Shown here: positions 10,101 to 18,834 of the stretch, one piece after another
How the letters are laid out: every line of letters begins with the position of its first letter
Numbering within the stretch: the first letter of the stretch is position 1
NCBI GenBank assembly: GCA_021783175.1
Contig: JAJXUF010000008.1
Location: forward strand, 3,386-67,385
DNA length: 64,000 nucleotides
Source: Pseudomonadota bacterium
GTDB lineage: Bacteria > Pseudomonadota > Gammaproteobacteria > Acidiferrobacterales > UBA6901
Direction: 5' to 3'
Notes under the pieces: model-generated
The model's database searches: none
Seen by the model: the letters and a program-made list of their open reading frames with translations, nothing else
Told to the model about the DNA's origin: nothing
Translations under genes and position numbers: made by a program

Positions 10101-10469
10101 ATGATGGAACATCGTTGGCATATTCGCAGACGGATGGCAGCGAAGGTCGTCCTTAATAGTCCGGCCCTTGGTCAAGTACACGCGAAAATCCGCGATCTCG
10201 GCGCAGGAGGAGTGTGCGTCGATACGCTGGAGCAAGCCTTGACCCCCAACTTGCACGTTAATCTTACATTTGCCTTGGAGTCGGCCGGCATCTTACGAAT
10301 CTACCGTGTTCCGGCTCTGGTGGTGTGGGCGTCGCGCGATAGTGCTGGGCTAATGTTTTATGAAATATTCCCGGAGACATTGCGTGGCGCACTGAGCAAG
10401 TTGCGACTGGAGGAAACCGCCAGACTCGTCGACAACGAGCTGGTCAACGGCACCGGTGGGGGTAACTAG
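10101..10469 (+). CDS. PilZ domain protein
   Basis: A 122-residue protein made almost entirely of one PilZ domain, a c-di-GMP-binding fold. The N-terminal RRRMAAKV corresponds to the RxxxR ligand-binding motif. KIRDLGAGGVCVD corresponds to the second motif (D/NxSxxG), with the Ser replaced by Gly-Ala, so c-di-GMP affinity may be altered. The ATG at 10101 follows a good GGGAGG site; an in-frame ATG at 10104 is also possible. It lies 38 bases before the YbaK-type gene and is probably co-transcribed with it. A role in motility or surface regulation is inferred only from the family. Confidence 0.85.
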   Translation: MMEHRWHIRRRMAAKVVLNSPALGQVHAKIRDLGAGGVCVDTLEQALTPNLHVNLTFALESAGILRIYRVPALVVWASRDSAGLMFYEIFPETLRGALSKLRLEETARLVDNELVNGTGGGN

Positions 10470-10507
10470 CCGGGCAATCAGCTCCAGTCATCAGGAGGAG
10501 CGCTTAT

Positions 10508-10972
10508 ATGGCCATTTCCAGAACAGTCACCGATTATCTTCAAGCCCATCGCGTCCGCTATGCGGTTTTCCCTCATCCACGTACTCACAGTAGCCGGGAA
10601 ACAGCCGAATCAGTAGTGATCTCTGCGCAGCAGCTTGCAAAAGCCGTCGTTTTGAGCGATGCGCATGGTTACCTTATGGCCGTGGTTCCCAGTGATCGTC
10701 ACGTGAGCATGCCCCGGCTTTCGCAACTGCTTGGCCGACGGCTTGAGCTTGCTGCGGAGGGGAGGATTGCGCCGGTGTTTAAGGATTGTGAGGTGGGTGC
10801 GATTCCGCCCATGGGGCCGGCCTATGGCATGGAGACGATCCTCGACGACAGCCTTGTGGGCGAACCTGTTGTCTATTTTGAAGCCGGAGATCACGAGGAG
10901 GTGATCCAGGTAGACGGTGAAACCTTCCTTTCATTGCTGAAATCGGCGCGTCACGGGCAGTTCACGCACTGA
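10508..10972 (+). CDS. YbaK/ProX-type aminoacyl-tRNA deacylase domain protein
   Basis: This 154-residue protein matches the YbaK/EbsC fold that hydrolyses mischarged aminoacyl-tRNAs in trans. Visible features are AESVVISAQQLAKAVVL with the conserved Lys, and VFKDCEVGAIPPMGPAYG near residue 100, the conserved GxxPP segment of the substrate pocket. The start is supported by AGGAGG at 10493-10498, ten bases upstream. It follows the PilZ gene closely. Which tRNA or amino acid it edits is unknown. Confidence 0.85.
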   Translation: MAISRTVTDYLQAHRVRYAVFPHPRTHSSRETAESVVISAQQLAKAVVLSDAHGYLMAVVPSDRHVSMPRLSQLLGRRLELAAEGRIAPVFKDCEVGAIPPMGPAYGMETILDDSLVGEPVVYFEAGDHEEVIQVDGETFLSLLKSARHGQFTH

Positions 10973-11165
10973 CAACTGGCGGTGATAAGCGGTGCCCGGT
11001 TTCCATGCCCGGACTGAATCACCACACACCGACACCTGGCAGGGATCAAATGCCTTGCCGCGCAGCCCGCGAATCATCGAGATCGAGTGAGATCGGCGCT
11101 GGGCAAGTATGACATCGAGTTGCCAGCGAGTCAGTTATGGGGCCCCGTGGTCAAGGCGAAATGCG

Positions 11166-12161
11166 ATGAACGCCACAGACATCAGCGTGTTTTCCTTGAA
11201 TTCCGGCAGCGAGTTTGCGACGCGCGTTAGCGCGTCGCTTGGCATGTCTGCGGGGCGACATGAGGAGCGCGAATTTGAAGACGGCGAGCACAAGATTCGT
11301 CCGCTCGAAAGCGTTCGTGGTCGCGACATTTTCGTTGTGCAGTCGCTTTACGACGACCAGAATCAGAGCGTTAATGACAAGCTGTGCCGGTTGCTGTTTT
11401 TCATTGGTGCCCTCAAAGATGCCGCAGCCGCTCGGGTTACCGCAGTTGTGCCATATCTTGCCTACGCCCGGAAAGACCGGAAGACCCAGTCACGAGATCC
11501 GGTGACAACGCGCTACGTGGCCGGGATGTTCGAATCGGTTGGCACGGACCGGGTAGTAACTCTTGACGTGCACAACTTGGCAGCTTTTCAAAATGCGTTT
11601 CGCTGTGCTACCGAGCATCTTGAAGCGCGCATGCTGTTTGTCAAATATTTCGTCGAGCTTGCGGCTGATCGAGACGTCGTCGTGGTATCACCAGATGTCG
11701 GCGGCATTAAGCGCGCAGACTTGTTTCGCCAATCGCTGGCGCGCGTTCTTGATCGAGATATTTCCATGGCATTCATGGAAAAAAGACGTGCGCTAGGCGT
11801 GGTCGCGAGCGGCGCGCTGGTAGGCGATGTTGACGGAAGCGTGGCGATTATAATCGACGACTTGATTAGCTCCGGAACCACAATCGCGCGCGCGGCAGAC
11901 GGTTGCCGCGCAGCAGGCGCAAAATCGGTTTTCGCGGCAGCGACACATGGCCTATTTGTGGCGCAAGCGGATACGGTTCTGGCGGTAGCCGCACTCGACC
12001 GGATTGTCGTCACCGATTCCGTCCCACCGTTCCGGATTGGACAAGACGGTTTGCGCAATAAGCTGGATGTTTTGGACTCTGCCAGCTTTATTGGCGAGGC
12101 CATACGCCGCTTGCATAACCATGAATCGCTAATTGCCCTGCAGCAAAGCCAGGGGGTGTAA
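11166..12161 (+). CDS. Ribose-phosphate pyrophosphokinase-like protein (PRPP synthetase)
   Basis: This 331-residue protein would transfer pyrophosphate from ATP to ribose 5-phosphate, giving PRPP for nucleotide, His and Trp synthesis. It has the FEDGEHKIRP loop, AVVPYLAYARKDRK, the metal-binding VSPDVGGIKRADLF and the PRPP loop IIIDDLISSGTT. The loop differs from the VDDMIDTAGT seen in housekeeping Prs, so this may be a divergent paralogue, with the main prs elsewhere in the genome. The start at 11166 begins the conserved domain; an upstream in-frame ATG at 11109 would add 19 residues lacking conservation. Its stop codon abuts that of the convergent gene. Confidence 0.85.
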   Translation: MNATDISVFSLNSGSEFATRVSASLGMSAGRHEEREFEDGEHKIRPLESVRGRDIFVVQSLYDDQNQSVNDKLCRLLFFIGALKDAAAARVTAVVPYLAYARKDRKTQSRDPVTTRYVAGMFESVGTDRVVTLDVHNLAAFQNAFRCATEHLEARMLFVKYFVELAADRDVVVVSPDVGGIKRADLFRQSLARVLDRDISMAFMEKRRALGVVASGALVGDVDGSVAIIIDDLISSGTTIARAADGCRAAGAKSVFAAATHGLFVAQADTVLAVAALDRIVVTDSVPPFRIGQDGLRNKLDVLDSASFIGEAIRRLHNHESLIALQQSQGV

Positions 12162-13196
12162 TTAGAGTTTTCGCAGGTAGTGTTCCGCAATTCCAAGATA
12201 CTCGTGCGCTGCCGAAACCCACCGGGCGGTGTCGCGCACGGTTGTGTCGACGATGTGCCAGAGCGCGACCCTGCAACGAAAACATGCCCAGCAGGATTTG
12301 TAGAAGTTCACTAACGGCAGCGGCGGGTTGTCATTGACGGTTCGTGCGTAGGTTGCGAAAAACAGCTGTCCGACTTCTGCAGCGCCGAGACGCTCGCATT
12401 CCATCGCCAGAAATGCGAGTTCGTCGACCGGATCAAGAATGCGGAAATCGCGATTGAATTCGAGACAGTCGATGATCACTGGCGGCGGGCCGAGAAAGAT
12501 ATGTTCCGGTCGCAGGTCGCCATGCGCCTCGATGATGTGGTTCTGCGCCGCCCGATCGTCGAGCAGAGCGGCGTTGTGATCGAGGAAGCGATTCTGAAGA
12601 TCCGCGATGCTATCGATACGCGATTTCGGCAGAGCGAAATGGGATCGCGACAGTTCTGCATGGTTGCTGCGCACCTTGTCGCGAAATCGGCGGCGATATT
12701 CGGTAGATTCCATTGGTTGCGGCGGCGAGGAACGATAAAAGTTCGCCAGCAACGAGGCTGCAGCCTGCAGCGCCGCGCCGGAGGCTTCCCCGCGACCAAT
12801 GGCACGATCAAGAGACCGTTCGGCGGGAAGGCGGCGCATTTTGACGAGCCAGTCCACCGGCAGACCCTCACCGCCCAGTTCTAGACGTCCCGAGCGGTCG
12901 ACAGTCATTGTTACGGTACCTAGATAGACGTTCGGGGCGAGCCGACGGTTAAGTGCAACCTCGCGTTCACAATTCCGATGGCGTAAATCTGTGGTGCTAA
13001 AGTCCAGAAATTCATGGCGTACTGGCTTCTTGAGCTTGTAGACGTAGGCATCCGACAGGAATACCCAAGACATATGAGTTTCGATAGGATCGACGCGAAG
13101 CGGTTTTTCCGGGTAGTTTTTGGCGCGCGAGAGGAATGCGACCTTGGCATCGATTGGAACATCTGTCGAACCTCGATGGATTCTGTCGGTCGTCAT
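12162..13196 (-). CDS. APH-fold kinase-like protein (COG2187 type)
   Basis: A 344-residue protein with an aminoglycoside-phosphotransferase/protein-kinase-like fold. Key residues lie in EAHGDLRPEHIFLG (catalytic loop HGDxxxxN-like) and VIIDCLEFNRDFRILD (metal-binding loop). The N-terminal HMSWVFLSDAYVYKLKKPV contains the ATP-contacting Lys. It resembles COG2187 proteins, which are sometimes fused to a P-loop kinase; that second domain is absent here. The substrate is unknown and antibiotic resistance should not be inferred. It is convergent with the PRPP synthetase gene, with no spacer. Confidence 0.75.
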   Translation of the reverse strand: MTTDRIHRGSTDVPIDAKVAFLSRAKNYPEKPLRVDPIETHMSWVFLSDAYVYKLKKPVRHEFLDFSTTDLRHRNCEREVALNRRLAPNVYLGTVTMTVDRSGRLELGGEGLPVDWLVKMRRLPAERSLDRAIGRGEASGAALQAAASLLANFYRSSPPQPMESTEYRRRFRDKVRSNHAELSRSHFALPKSRIDSIADLQNRFLDHNAALLDDRAAQNHIIEAHGDLRPEHIFLGPPPVIIDCLEFNRDFRILDPVDELAFLAMECERLGAAEVGQLFFATYARTVNDNPPLPLVNFYKSCWACFRCRVALWHIVDTTVRDTARWVSAAHEYLGIAEHYLRKL

Positions 13197-13377
13197 CGGT
13201 CCAAATCAGCTGCTATGGCACGGGGTTATTGCGCTAACACTATCGCAATCCAGTGACAAGTCCAACGAAATGCAGGCGCCATGCGGAGCCGCTGCTCGGC
13301 CCACTTGTTAGTCTATAGCATCATCTCCATTATTATATGGAGCAGATTGCTGCCTCGAGACGGGCAGGAGACCTGTG

Positions 13378-14124
13378 ATGCGATTGAGAGTGGTATCGTA
13401 CAATATCCACAGGGCGATAGGGTTGGATCGCCGCTTTCGCCTCGACCGCATCGTGTCGATCCTGAAACATCTGCAACCTGACGTCGCGTTACTTCAGGAA
13501 GTCGATTCCGGTGCGCCGCGTTCGGGAGAGCTCGATTTGGCAAACGAACTGGCACAAGAACTCGGTTTTCCCCATTATGCGGTTGGGCACAACGTGCGAC
13601 TGCGCAAGGGTCGTTATGGGAATGCCACGTTGAGCCAGTTTCCGATCTTAAGGGAGCGAAACATCGATCTCACGATCGAATCGAAAAAACGCCGTGGATG
13701 CCAGCATACGAGCATCTACGTGCAAAAGCACAAAAGCAATCCGCACACAATTGAAGTATTTAATTTGCACCTTGGACTGTCGGCACGCGAACGCCAGCGT
13801 CAGGTGGGGCTGTTGGTGCGTTCGGGCGAATTTGCCTCTCTCGATCAAAGCCATGCCTGCCTCGTCGGAGGCGATTTCAACGATTGGCGCGGCCAGTTGC
13901 CGCCAATTTTTGTCGAAGGGCTGGGGTTCCAGTGCGCAACTCTGCGCAGCGACGGATACTCCCGTCCGTTACGCACCTATCCGTCATTCTCCCCAACTGG
14001 TGGCCTTGACAAGATTTTCTTTCGTGGCCGGGTGCACCTGATTGAGGCGAGCACCTGCCGCCTACACGTTTCACGCGTCGCCAGTGATCACTTGCCAGTT
14101 ATCGTTGACTTTGAGCTGCAATGA
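13378..14124 (+). CDS. Endonuclease/exonuclease/phosphatase (EEP) family protein
   Basis: A 248-residue EEP-fold hydrolase. Its motifs are RVVSYNIHRAIGLDRRF (first Asn), ALLQEVDSG (metal-binding Glu), the CLVGGDFNDW catalytic block and the terminal VASDHLPVIVDFEL with the general-base His. The ATG at 13378 is preferred, with AGGAG about seven bases upstream; a GTG three bases earlier is possible. It overlaps the cardiolipin synthase gene by ATGA, the same arrangement as E. coli ybhP-clsB. This suggests a lipid-linked substrate or coupled expression with ClsB. Confidence 0.88.
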   Translation: MRLRVVSYNIHRAIGLDRRFRLDRIVSILKHLQPDVALLQEVDSGAPRSGELDLANELAQELGFPHYAVGHNVRLRKGRYGNATLSQFPILRERNIDLTIESKKRRGCQHTSIYVQKHKSNPHTIEVFNLHLGLSARERQRQVGLLVRSGEFASLDQSHACLVGGDFNDWRGQLPPIFVEGLGFQCATLRSDGYSRPLRTYPSFSPTGGLDKIFFRGRVHLIEASTCRLHVSRVASDHLPVIVDFELQ

Positions 14125-15314
14125 CCGGACACGGAGACATGCTTTTGTCTCGCCGCAAGCGCGCTAAGACCAAAATGCTGGCGAAGTACCGGTTTCCCTG
14201 GCGCAGCGGCAATCGCTTTGCGCTGCTAGTGGACGGACCCGAATTCTTTGCGAAGATGCTGCAGGCCATCGATGGCGCCAAGCGTTATATTCTGCTCGAG
14301 ATCTATTTATTCGAGTCAGGAAGTGTAGCCAAACGGTTTATCGATGCGCTGGCGGATGCGGTGCGACGTGGTATCAGGGTACATGTTCTTTTGGACGATT
14401 TCGGGGCGCGAGGTTTCAGCCGCTACGATCGGGAGCGGCTGCGCAAGAGCGGTGTGAATCTTGCGTTTTACAATCCCCTTTACTTTGGCAAGCTGCTGCA
14501 AAACCTTGCCCGCGACCACCGCAAGCTGTTGGTCATAGACGGCGAGACCGCATTTGTGGGTGGTGCCGGAATAGCCGACGAATTCGATCCTCCCGACGCA
14601 CCCGAGCGGCGCTGGCGAGAGACCATGGTTGAGATTCATGGCCCGGTGATTGGTGATTGGCAGGAGCTGTTTGTCGAAAGCTGGCAGCGCTATACCGGTG
14701 AGGGGCTGGAGCTTGCCGCGCCGGCGCCAGGTCCGCCGGCAGACGGAATTCTCGGGCGCGTGACGGTGATGAGGGGTATATCGCAGCAAGGAATAAAGCG
14801 AGACTTGCTCAAACATATCAAAATGGCTGAGCGGCGCATTTGGCTTGCTACAGCCTATTTCGTCCCATCGCGCCGCATCCTGCGGGCTCTTCGCCGGGCG
14901 GCGCGTCGCGGAGTCGATGTTCGCTTGCTCGTGCCCGGTCCCTACACCGATCATCCGGCTGTGCGTATCGCCGGACGGCGGTTCTATGCATCGCTGCTGG
15001 CAAGCGGAGTGCACGTATTCGAGTATCAACCACGGGTTCTGCACACCAAGATGAGTCTGTGCGACGGGTGGGTATCGATTGGATCGAGCAATCTTGACCG
15101 CTGGAATCTGCGCTGGAATCTGGAAGCGAACCAGGCAGTCGAGGGCCAGGATTTTTCCGAGCGAGCGCGCGCCGTTCTTGAAGCCGATTTCCTGGAAAGT
15201 ATTGAGTGCCACTACGAGGATTGGATGCATCGACCTTTGCGCGCGCGCATCGGTGAGCGCTTGTGGGGGTTGGTCGACCGGTCACTTAACGGGGTTGGTC
15301 GCGGGCGCTTATGA
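14121..15314 (+). CDS. clsB: Phospholipase D-type cardiolipin synthase (ClsB-like)
   Basis: A 397-residue PLD-superfamily enzyme with two HKD motifs: ARDHRKLLVIDGETAFVGG near residue 135 and VLHTKMSLCDGWVSIGSSN near residue 310. It condenses phospholipids to cardiolipin at the inner membrane. It lacks the two N-terminal transmembrane helices of ClsA, which fits the ClsB subfamily, as does the 4-base overlap with the upstream EEP gene. The C-terminus is basic (RSLNGVGRGRL), which may help membrane association. ClsB can also make phosphatidylglycerol in E. coli; whether this one does is not visible. Confidence 0.88.
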   Translation: MTGHGDMLLSRRKRAKTKMLAKYRFPWRSGNRFALLVDGPEFFAKMLQAIDGAKRYILLEIYLFESGSVAKRFIDALADAVRRGIRVHVLLDDFGARGFSRYDRERLRKSGVNLAFYNPLYFGKLLQNLARDHRKLLVIDGETAFVGGAGIADEFDPPDAPERRWRETMVEIHGPVIGDWQELFVESWQRYTGEGLELAAPAPGPPADGILGRVTVMRGISQQGIKRDLLKHIKMAERRIWLATAYFVPSRRILRALRRAARRGVDVRLLVPGPYTDHPAVRIAGRRFYASLLASGVHVFEYQPRVLHTKMSLCDGWVSIGSSNLDRWNLRWNLEANQAVEGQDFSERARAVLEADFLESIECHYEDWMHRPLRARIGERLWGLVDRSLNGVGRGRL

Positions 15315-15327
15315 ACACCGAAGGGAG

Positions 15328-16353
15328 TCATTCAGGAGACGGTAGCATAGGTACGAAAGCCGCCTGCACTTCCTGATATATGTCTGATTCCTTTCCGCTG
15401 TAGCGGGAGGAAAAGTGCATGGGTACGATGCGTCGAACCTGGGAATAACGGCCGATTTCGCCGGCCTGTCTGGCCGTCAGGTGGTATTTTTGCAGCGCCT
15501 GCGTGGCATCTTGCTGCAGGAAAACCGCCTCGATAAACAGGATGTCAGCATGATGCGCAAGTTCCTGCACGCGGGCGATATTGTCTGCATGGCTTATGAT
15601 GTCAACGATGTAGGCGATTTTTTGTCCTGGTACGATTTGCACTACGTTGCGTCGCAGCTCGCCGAGCGGGATAGCCTGCTCATGGCGGCCAAGACGATCC
15701 GTCCACCATACAGTAAAGATGGTGGTGTCGGGATCTCCCCGACGCACTGCGGTTTTGAGTTCGCGCAACCAAGGCCCGGTTGGTATTTCCAGCTCTCTCA
15801 GGCGATTTTTCCAAATATTGATATGCTGCAGTTCCTCAAGCGCGAAACCAAGACACGGAATGCGATGATCCAGAATGACGGCGCGTACACGAAAGCTCTC
15901 TTCGTCGACAAGGATACCATTGGCGACCAGGCGTGATGGCAGGTCCTGACGCCTGAATTCCGTGCGGCACCGAAAGCGCGCCGAGCGCAGCTCTCCGGTG
16001 ACATGTAGCTCGCTGACATCGAGGGTGAAATCGGTGTCGTAGTTGTGCACGAGATTCCAGGTATAGGCGGCAAGCCTGTGCTCGACCTGACCAATGAAAC
16101 CAGGCGGACCATACAGCGCCAGATTGCGGGCGCGGCCTAGACAAATTCGCACAATCCGGTCAAAGCCGATGAAGTGATCCATATGGGTGTGAGAGACGAA
16201 AATGTGTGTGAGTCGGAGTAGCTTGCGCGCCGGCAGAGACTCAATATTGCCGAGATCAAAAAGCATCGCCCGGCGCTCGAACCGGAAGTCCACATAGAGA
16301 ACAGGATCCCCGAACGCATTGTTGACAAGCTGAGGGTGAATAATCGGCGTCAT
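15328..16353 (-). CDS. RNase Z-like metallo-beta-lactamase-fold hydrolase
   Basis: A 341-residue MBL-fold protein. The metal-binding motif is IFVSHTHMDHFIGFDR. Later ligands appear in FIEAVFLQQD, HLTARQAGEIG and MHFSSRY, and the last two match the RNase Z pattern. A role in tRNA 3'-end processing is therefore possible, although the protein is longer than the classical short RNase Z. The start at 16353 is chosen because the 19 residues upstream look non-coding. It lies 180 bases downstream of senA on the same strand and might be read from the same transcript. Confidence 0.75.
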   Translation of the reverse strand: MTPIIHPQLVNNAFGDPVLYVDFRFERRAMLFDLGNIESLPARKLLRLTHIFVSHTHMDHFIGFDRIVRICLGRARNLALYGPPGFIGQVEHRLAAYTWNLVHNYDTDFTLDVSELHVTGELRSARFRCRTEFRRQDLPSRLVANGILVDEESFRVRAVILDHRIPCLGFALEELQHINIWKNRLRELEIPTGPWLRELKTAVRRGDPDTTIFTVWWTDRLGRHEQAIPLGELRRNVVQIVPGQKIAYIVDIISHADNIARVQELAHHADILFIEAVFLQQDATQALQKYHLTARQAGEIGRYSQVRRIVPMHFSSRYSGKESDIYQEVQAAFVPMLPSPE

Positions 16354-16532
16354 ACTGGTCTCGCGACAACAGGTATAGCCGTTATTTCTGCAATGGCGTA
16401 ATGTTATCACGCAAAATCAGGCTATCCCGGCAGCGCTACAGTCGTGCGATTGACGCTGGTCCAAATTTCCACACAGGTCACTGACGGGATGCCGCAGGAA
16501 CTGCCAAACGACATGTGGAGCTTGCCGACGCG

Positions 16533-17834
16533 CTATAGCGCGCAAGTCCGAAATCCAGCGAAGATATCGTTGCGTTCCGGTGTGAAGAAATTGCGCCAAG
16601 TGTTTCTGAGCAAGCGTGCCGGCGTCGCCCAGCTACCGCCGCGCAGAACTTTGCGGCTTCCAAACCATGGCACAGAGTAGTCGTGATAAGGGTCGGGTGA
16701 AAAGCCCGGGTAGGGCGTGAATGTGGAGGCCGTCCATTCCCAAACATTGCCTATCATCTGGCGACAGCCAAAGGCGCTGTCGCCTTCCGGCGCCGCCGCC
16801 ACGCCAACTGTTCTGCCTGCGGCGCCGTCCAGATTGGCGTGTCGAGATGTCGGGACCTCATCGCCCCATGGGAAGCGGCGCTTGCGAGTCGCAATCCCAG
16901 ACCCATTGTGTCCGGGCTCACATGCGGCAGCCATTTCCCACTCGGCCTCCGTGGGCAGGCGCCGATGCGCCCAGCGGCACCAGGCCTGTGCCTCGTGCCA
17001 GCTCACGTGAGTGACCGGGGCGTGCGGTTGCGGCGGGTTCCATTGATCGAAGTGGCGTATTAGCCAGCGACCAGAGTCGCACCGCCAGTACACTGGCGCA
17101 TGCAGACCTGTAAGCGCAAGCCATGAGCGGCCACTCTCATCCCAGAATTCAGGCCGACGATATCCGTCGTCTTCGACGAACTGCAGAAACTCTGAGTTTG
17201 TCACGGGCGCACGTGCGATGCAAAATGGGCCGACTGTCACCGGGTGCGCCCACTTTTCATTATCGAACAAAAATCCATCTTCTGGATTTGCTCCCAATAG
17301 GAAGCTTCCACCAGGCACCTCCACGTCTCCCGGCAGCGCGCCCGTTACCATGCCCGCTAGCGTTGCGCCTTCTGGCGCCGGGTAAGCGAGCGTCTGCCGC
17401 ATGTAGGTGAATGCCTCGGCGTGCATGTCTTCGTGAAAGGTGGCAAGCAGATGAAAGTAAATGTCGCGTTCAGGCAGCGCATCGCCTTGCGCGAGCAGGC
17501 GGCGACGCAGCGCATCCTGAACCGATTTCATGTAATCAAGAGTGTCATCAATCGATGGCAAGGGAAGGTCCCAGCGCCTATCATGGTCGACAGTGGAGGA
17601 GTCATATAATGCGTCGGCTTGTGCCAATAGGGGCGGGCGGCCATCTAGCTTGCGCAGTATCCAATATTCGTGGAACCAGGCCAGGTGGCCTAATTCCCAA
17701 CGCATGGGGTTTACTATCGGCAGGCGCGGGCCCATGAGTTGTTCGGGATTGAGGCCCCGCACAAGTCGAAGCGTACGCTCGCGTGCATTGTCGAGGTACG
17801 CAATAAGCTGTGATGCCGTCACGGTCTGGTTCAT
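16533..17834 (-). CDS. senA: Selenoneine synthase SenA (EgtB-like)
   Basis: A 433-residue iron enzyme with an N-terminal DinB-like four-helix domain (residues about 1-160) and a C-terminal formylglycine-generating-enzyme/C-type-lectin domain (about 170-432; RRLPTEAEWEMAAA, IGNVWEWTAS, VLRGGSWATP). The iron-binding triad is seen as GHLAWFHEYW (His50) and FHEDMHAE (His134, His138). By itself this could be EgtB of ergothioneine synthesis. The divergent SenB gene and the adjacent SelD fusion identify it as SenA, which joins a selenosugar to hercynine and cleaves it to selenoneine. The hercynine-making EgtD is not in the window. Its start lies only 27 bases from the senB start. Confidence 0.85.
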   Translation of the reverse strand: MNQTVTASQLIAYLDNARERTLRLVRGLNPEQLMGPRLPIVNPMRWELGHLAWFHEYWILRKLDGRPPLLAQADALYDSSTVDHDRRWDLPLPSIDDTLDYMKSVQDALRRRLLAQGDALPERDIYFHLLATFHEDMHAEAFTYMRQTLAYPAPEGATLAGMVTGALPGDVEVPGGSFLLGANPEDGFLFDNEKWAHPVTVGPFCIARAPVTNSEFLQFVEDDGYRRPEFWDESGRSWLALTGLHAPVYWRCDSGRWLIRHFDQWNPPQPHAPVTHVSWHEAQAWCRWAHRRLPTEAEWEMAAACEPGHNGSGIATRKRRFPWGDEVPTSRHANLDGAAGRTVGVAAAPEGDSAFGCRQMIGNVWEWTASTFTPYPGFSPDPYHDYSVPWFGSRKVLRGGSWATPARLLRNTWRNFFTPERNDIFAGFRTCAL

Positions 17835-17861
17835 ATACTATTTGAATAACGCATTCGCGAG

Positions 17862-18827
17862 ATGTCTATGCGCATTACCATGGTCACGCCTGCGCCGCGC
17901 GGGTCGCGCGCTGGCAATCGCACTACCGCCGTCCGGTGGGCTCGGATCCTAAGATCTCTGGGGCACCGAGTCGATGTGTCGGTCGATTACGAAGGCGGCC
18001 CGGCAGATGTCCTAATTGCGTTGCATGCATGGCGCAGTGCCGAGGCAGTGCTACGCTTTCGCGAGCGGCTGCCAGGCAGACCCTTGATTGTGGCGCTAAC
18101 CGGTACCGATCTTTATCGTTTTCTTCACAGCGATCCGAAAATTACGCTTCGCTCGATGGATCTGGCCGACCGCCTGGTAGTGCTGCACAAGGCAGCTACC
18201 AATTCGGTACCGAAACAATTTCATGAAAAAGTGTGTGTGATAATGCAATCGGCGGAAGCGCCACGTCGCAGCATCGCACCAACACAAAGAAACTTCAATG
18301 TCTGCGTCATAGGCCATTTGCGTGACGAGAAGGATCCATTGCGTGCGGCTTATGCGGTGCGCGATGTTCCGCACGAATCCCGCCTTCGCGTGGTACATCT
18401 GGGAAAAGCGCACACCGAAGAATGGGCGCGCGCTGCGCGCGAGGAAATGGCCCGCAATCCGCGCTATCACTGGCGCGGGGAAGTGCCCTTTTGGCGAGTA
18501 CAAGAGACACTGTTGCGTAGCCGTCTGATGGTGTTGTCATCGCGCATGGAAGGCGGCGCCAATGTAATTTCGGAAGCGCTTGTTTCCGGCGTACCGGTAG
18601 TTGCCTCACGCATCGAGGGATCAGTGGGTCTGTTGGGTGGCGAATATCCCGGTTATTACCCGACTGCCGACAGTGCAGCGCTCGGCGAAATCCTTTTGCG
18701 CGCGGAGCAGGATAGTCAGTTCTACGCCTTGTTGATGGACGCTTGCGCTGCACGCGCTCCATTGTTCCGTCCAGAGCGGGAGCGACAGGCATGGTATGAC
18801 CTGCTCACGAGCTTGGATCAGCGTTAG
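17862..18827 (+). CDS. senB: Selenosugar synthase SenB (GT-B glycosyltransferase)
   Basis: A 321-residue GT-B-fold glycosyltransferase-like protein. The N-terminal ITMVTPAPRGSRAGNRTTA and the C-terminal donor-binding block MEGGANVISEALVSGVPVVA are typical of the family I know as TIGR04348, now called SenB. SenB uses UDP-N-acetylglucosamine and selenophosphate to form the first C-Se bond as a selenosugar. An in-frame ATG at 17868 is an alternative start. It is divergent from senA and ends 7 bases from the convergent selD fusion gene. Confidence 0.85.
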   Translation: MSMRITMVTPAPRGSRAGNRTTAVRWARILRSLGHRVDVSVDYEGGPADVLIALHAWRSAEAVLRFRERLPGRPLIVALTGTDLYRFLHSDPKITLRSMDLADRLVVLHKAATNSVPKQFHEKVCVIMQSAEAPRRSIAPTQRNFNVCVIGHLRDEKDPLRAAYAVRDVPHESRLRVVHLGKAHTEEWARAAREEMARNPRYHWRGEVPFWRVQETLLRSRLMVLSSRMEGGANVISEALVSGVPVVASRIEGSVGLLGGEYPGYYPTADSAALGEILLRAEQDSQFYALLMDACAARAPLFRPERERQAWYDLLTSLDQR

Positions 18828-18834
18828 GTCTGTC

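Noticed and set aside
12162..13196. Aminoglycoside resistance gene
   Set aside because: The APH fold is present, but the protein resembles the broad COG2187 group and there is no mobile or resistance context.
14316..15230. 304-codon minus-strand frame
   Set aside because: It is antisense to the cardiolipin synthase with both HKD motifs, so it is a shadow.
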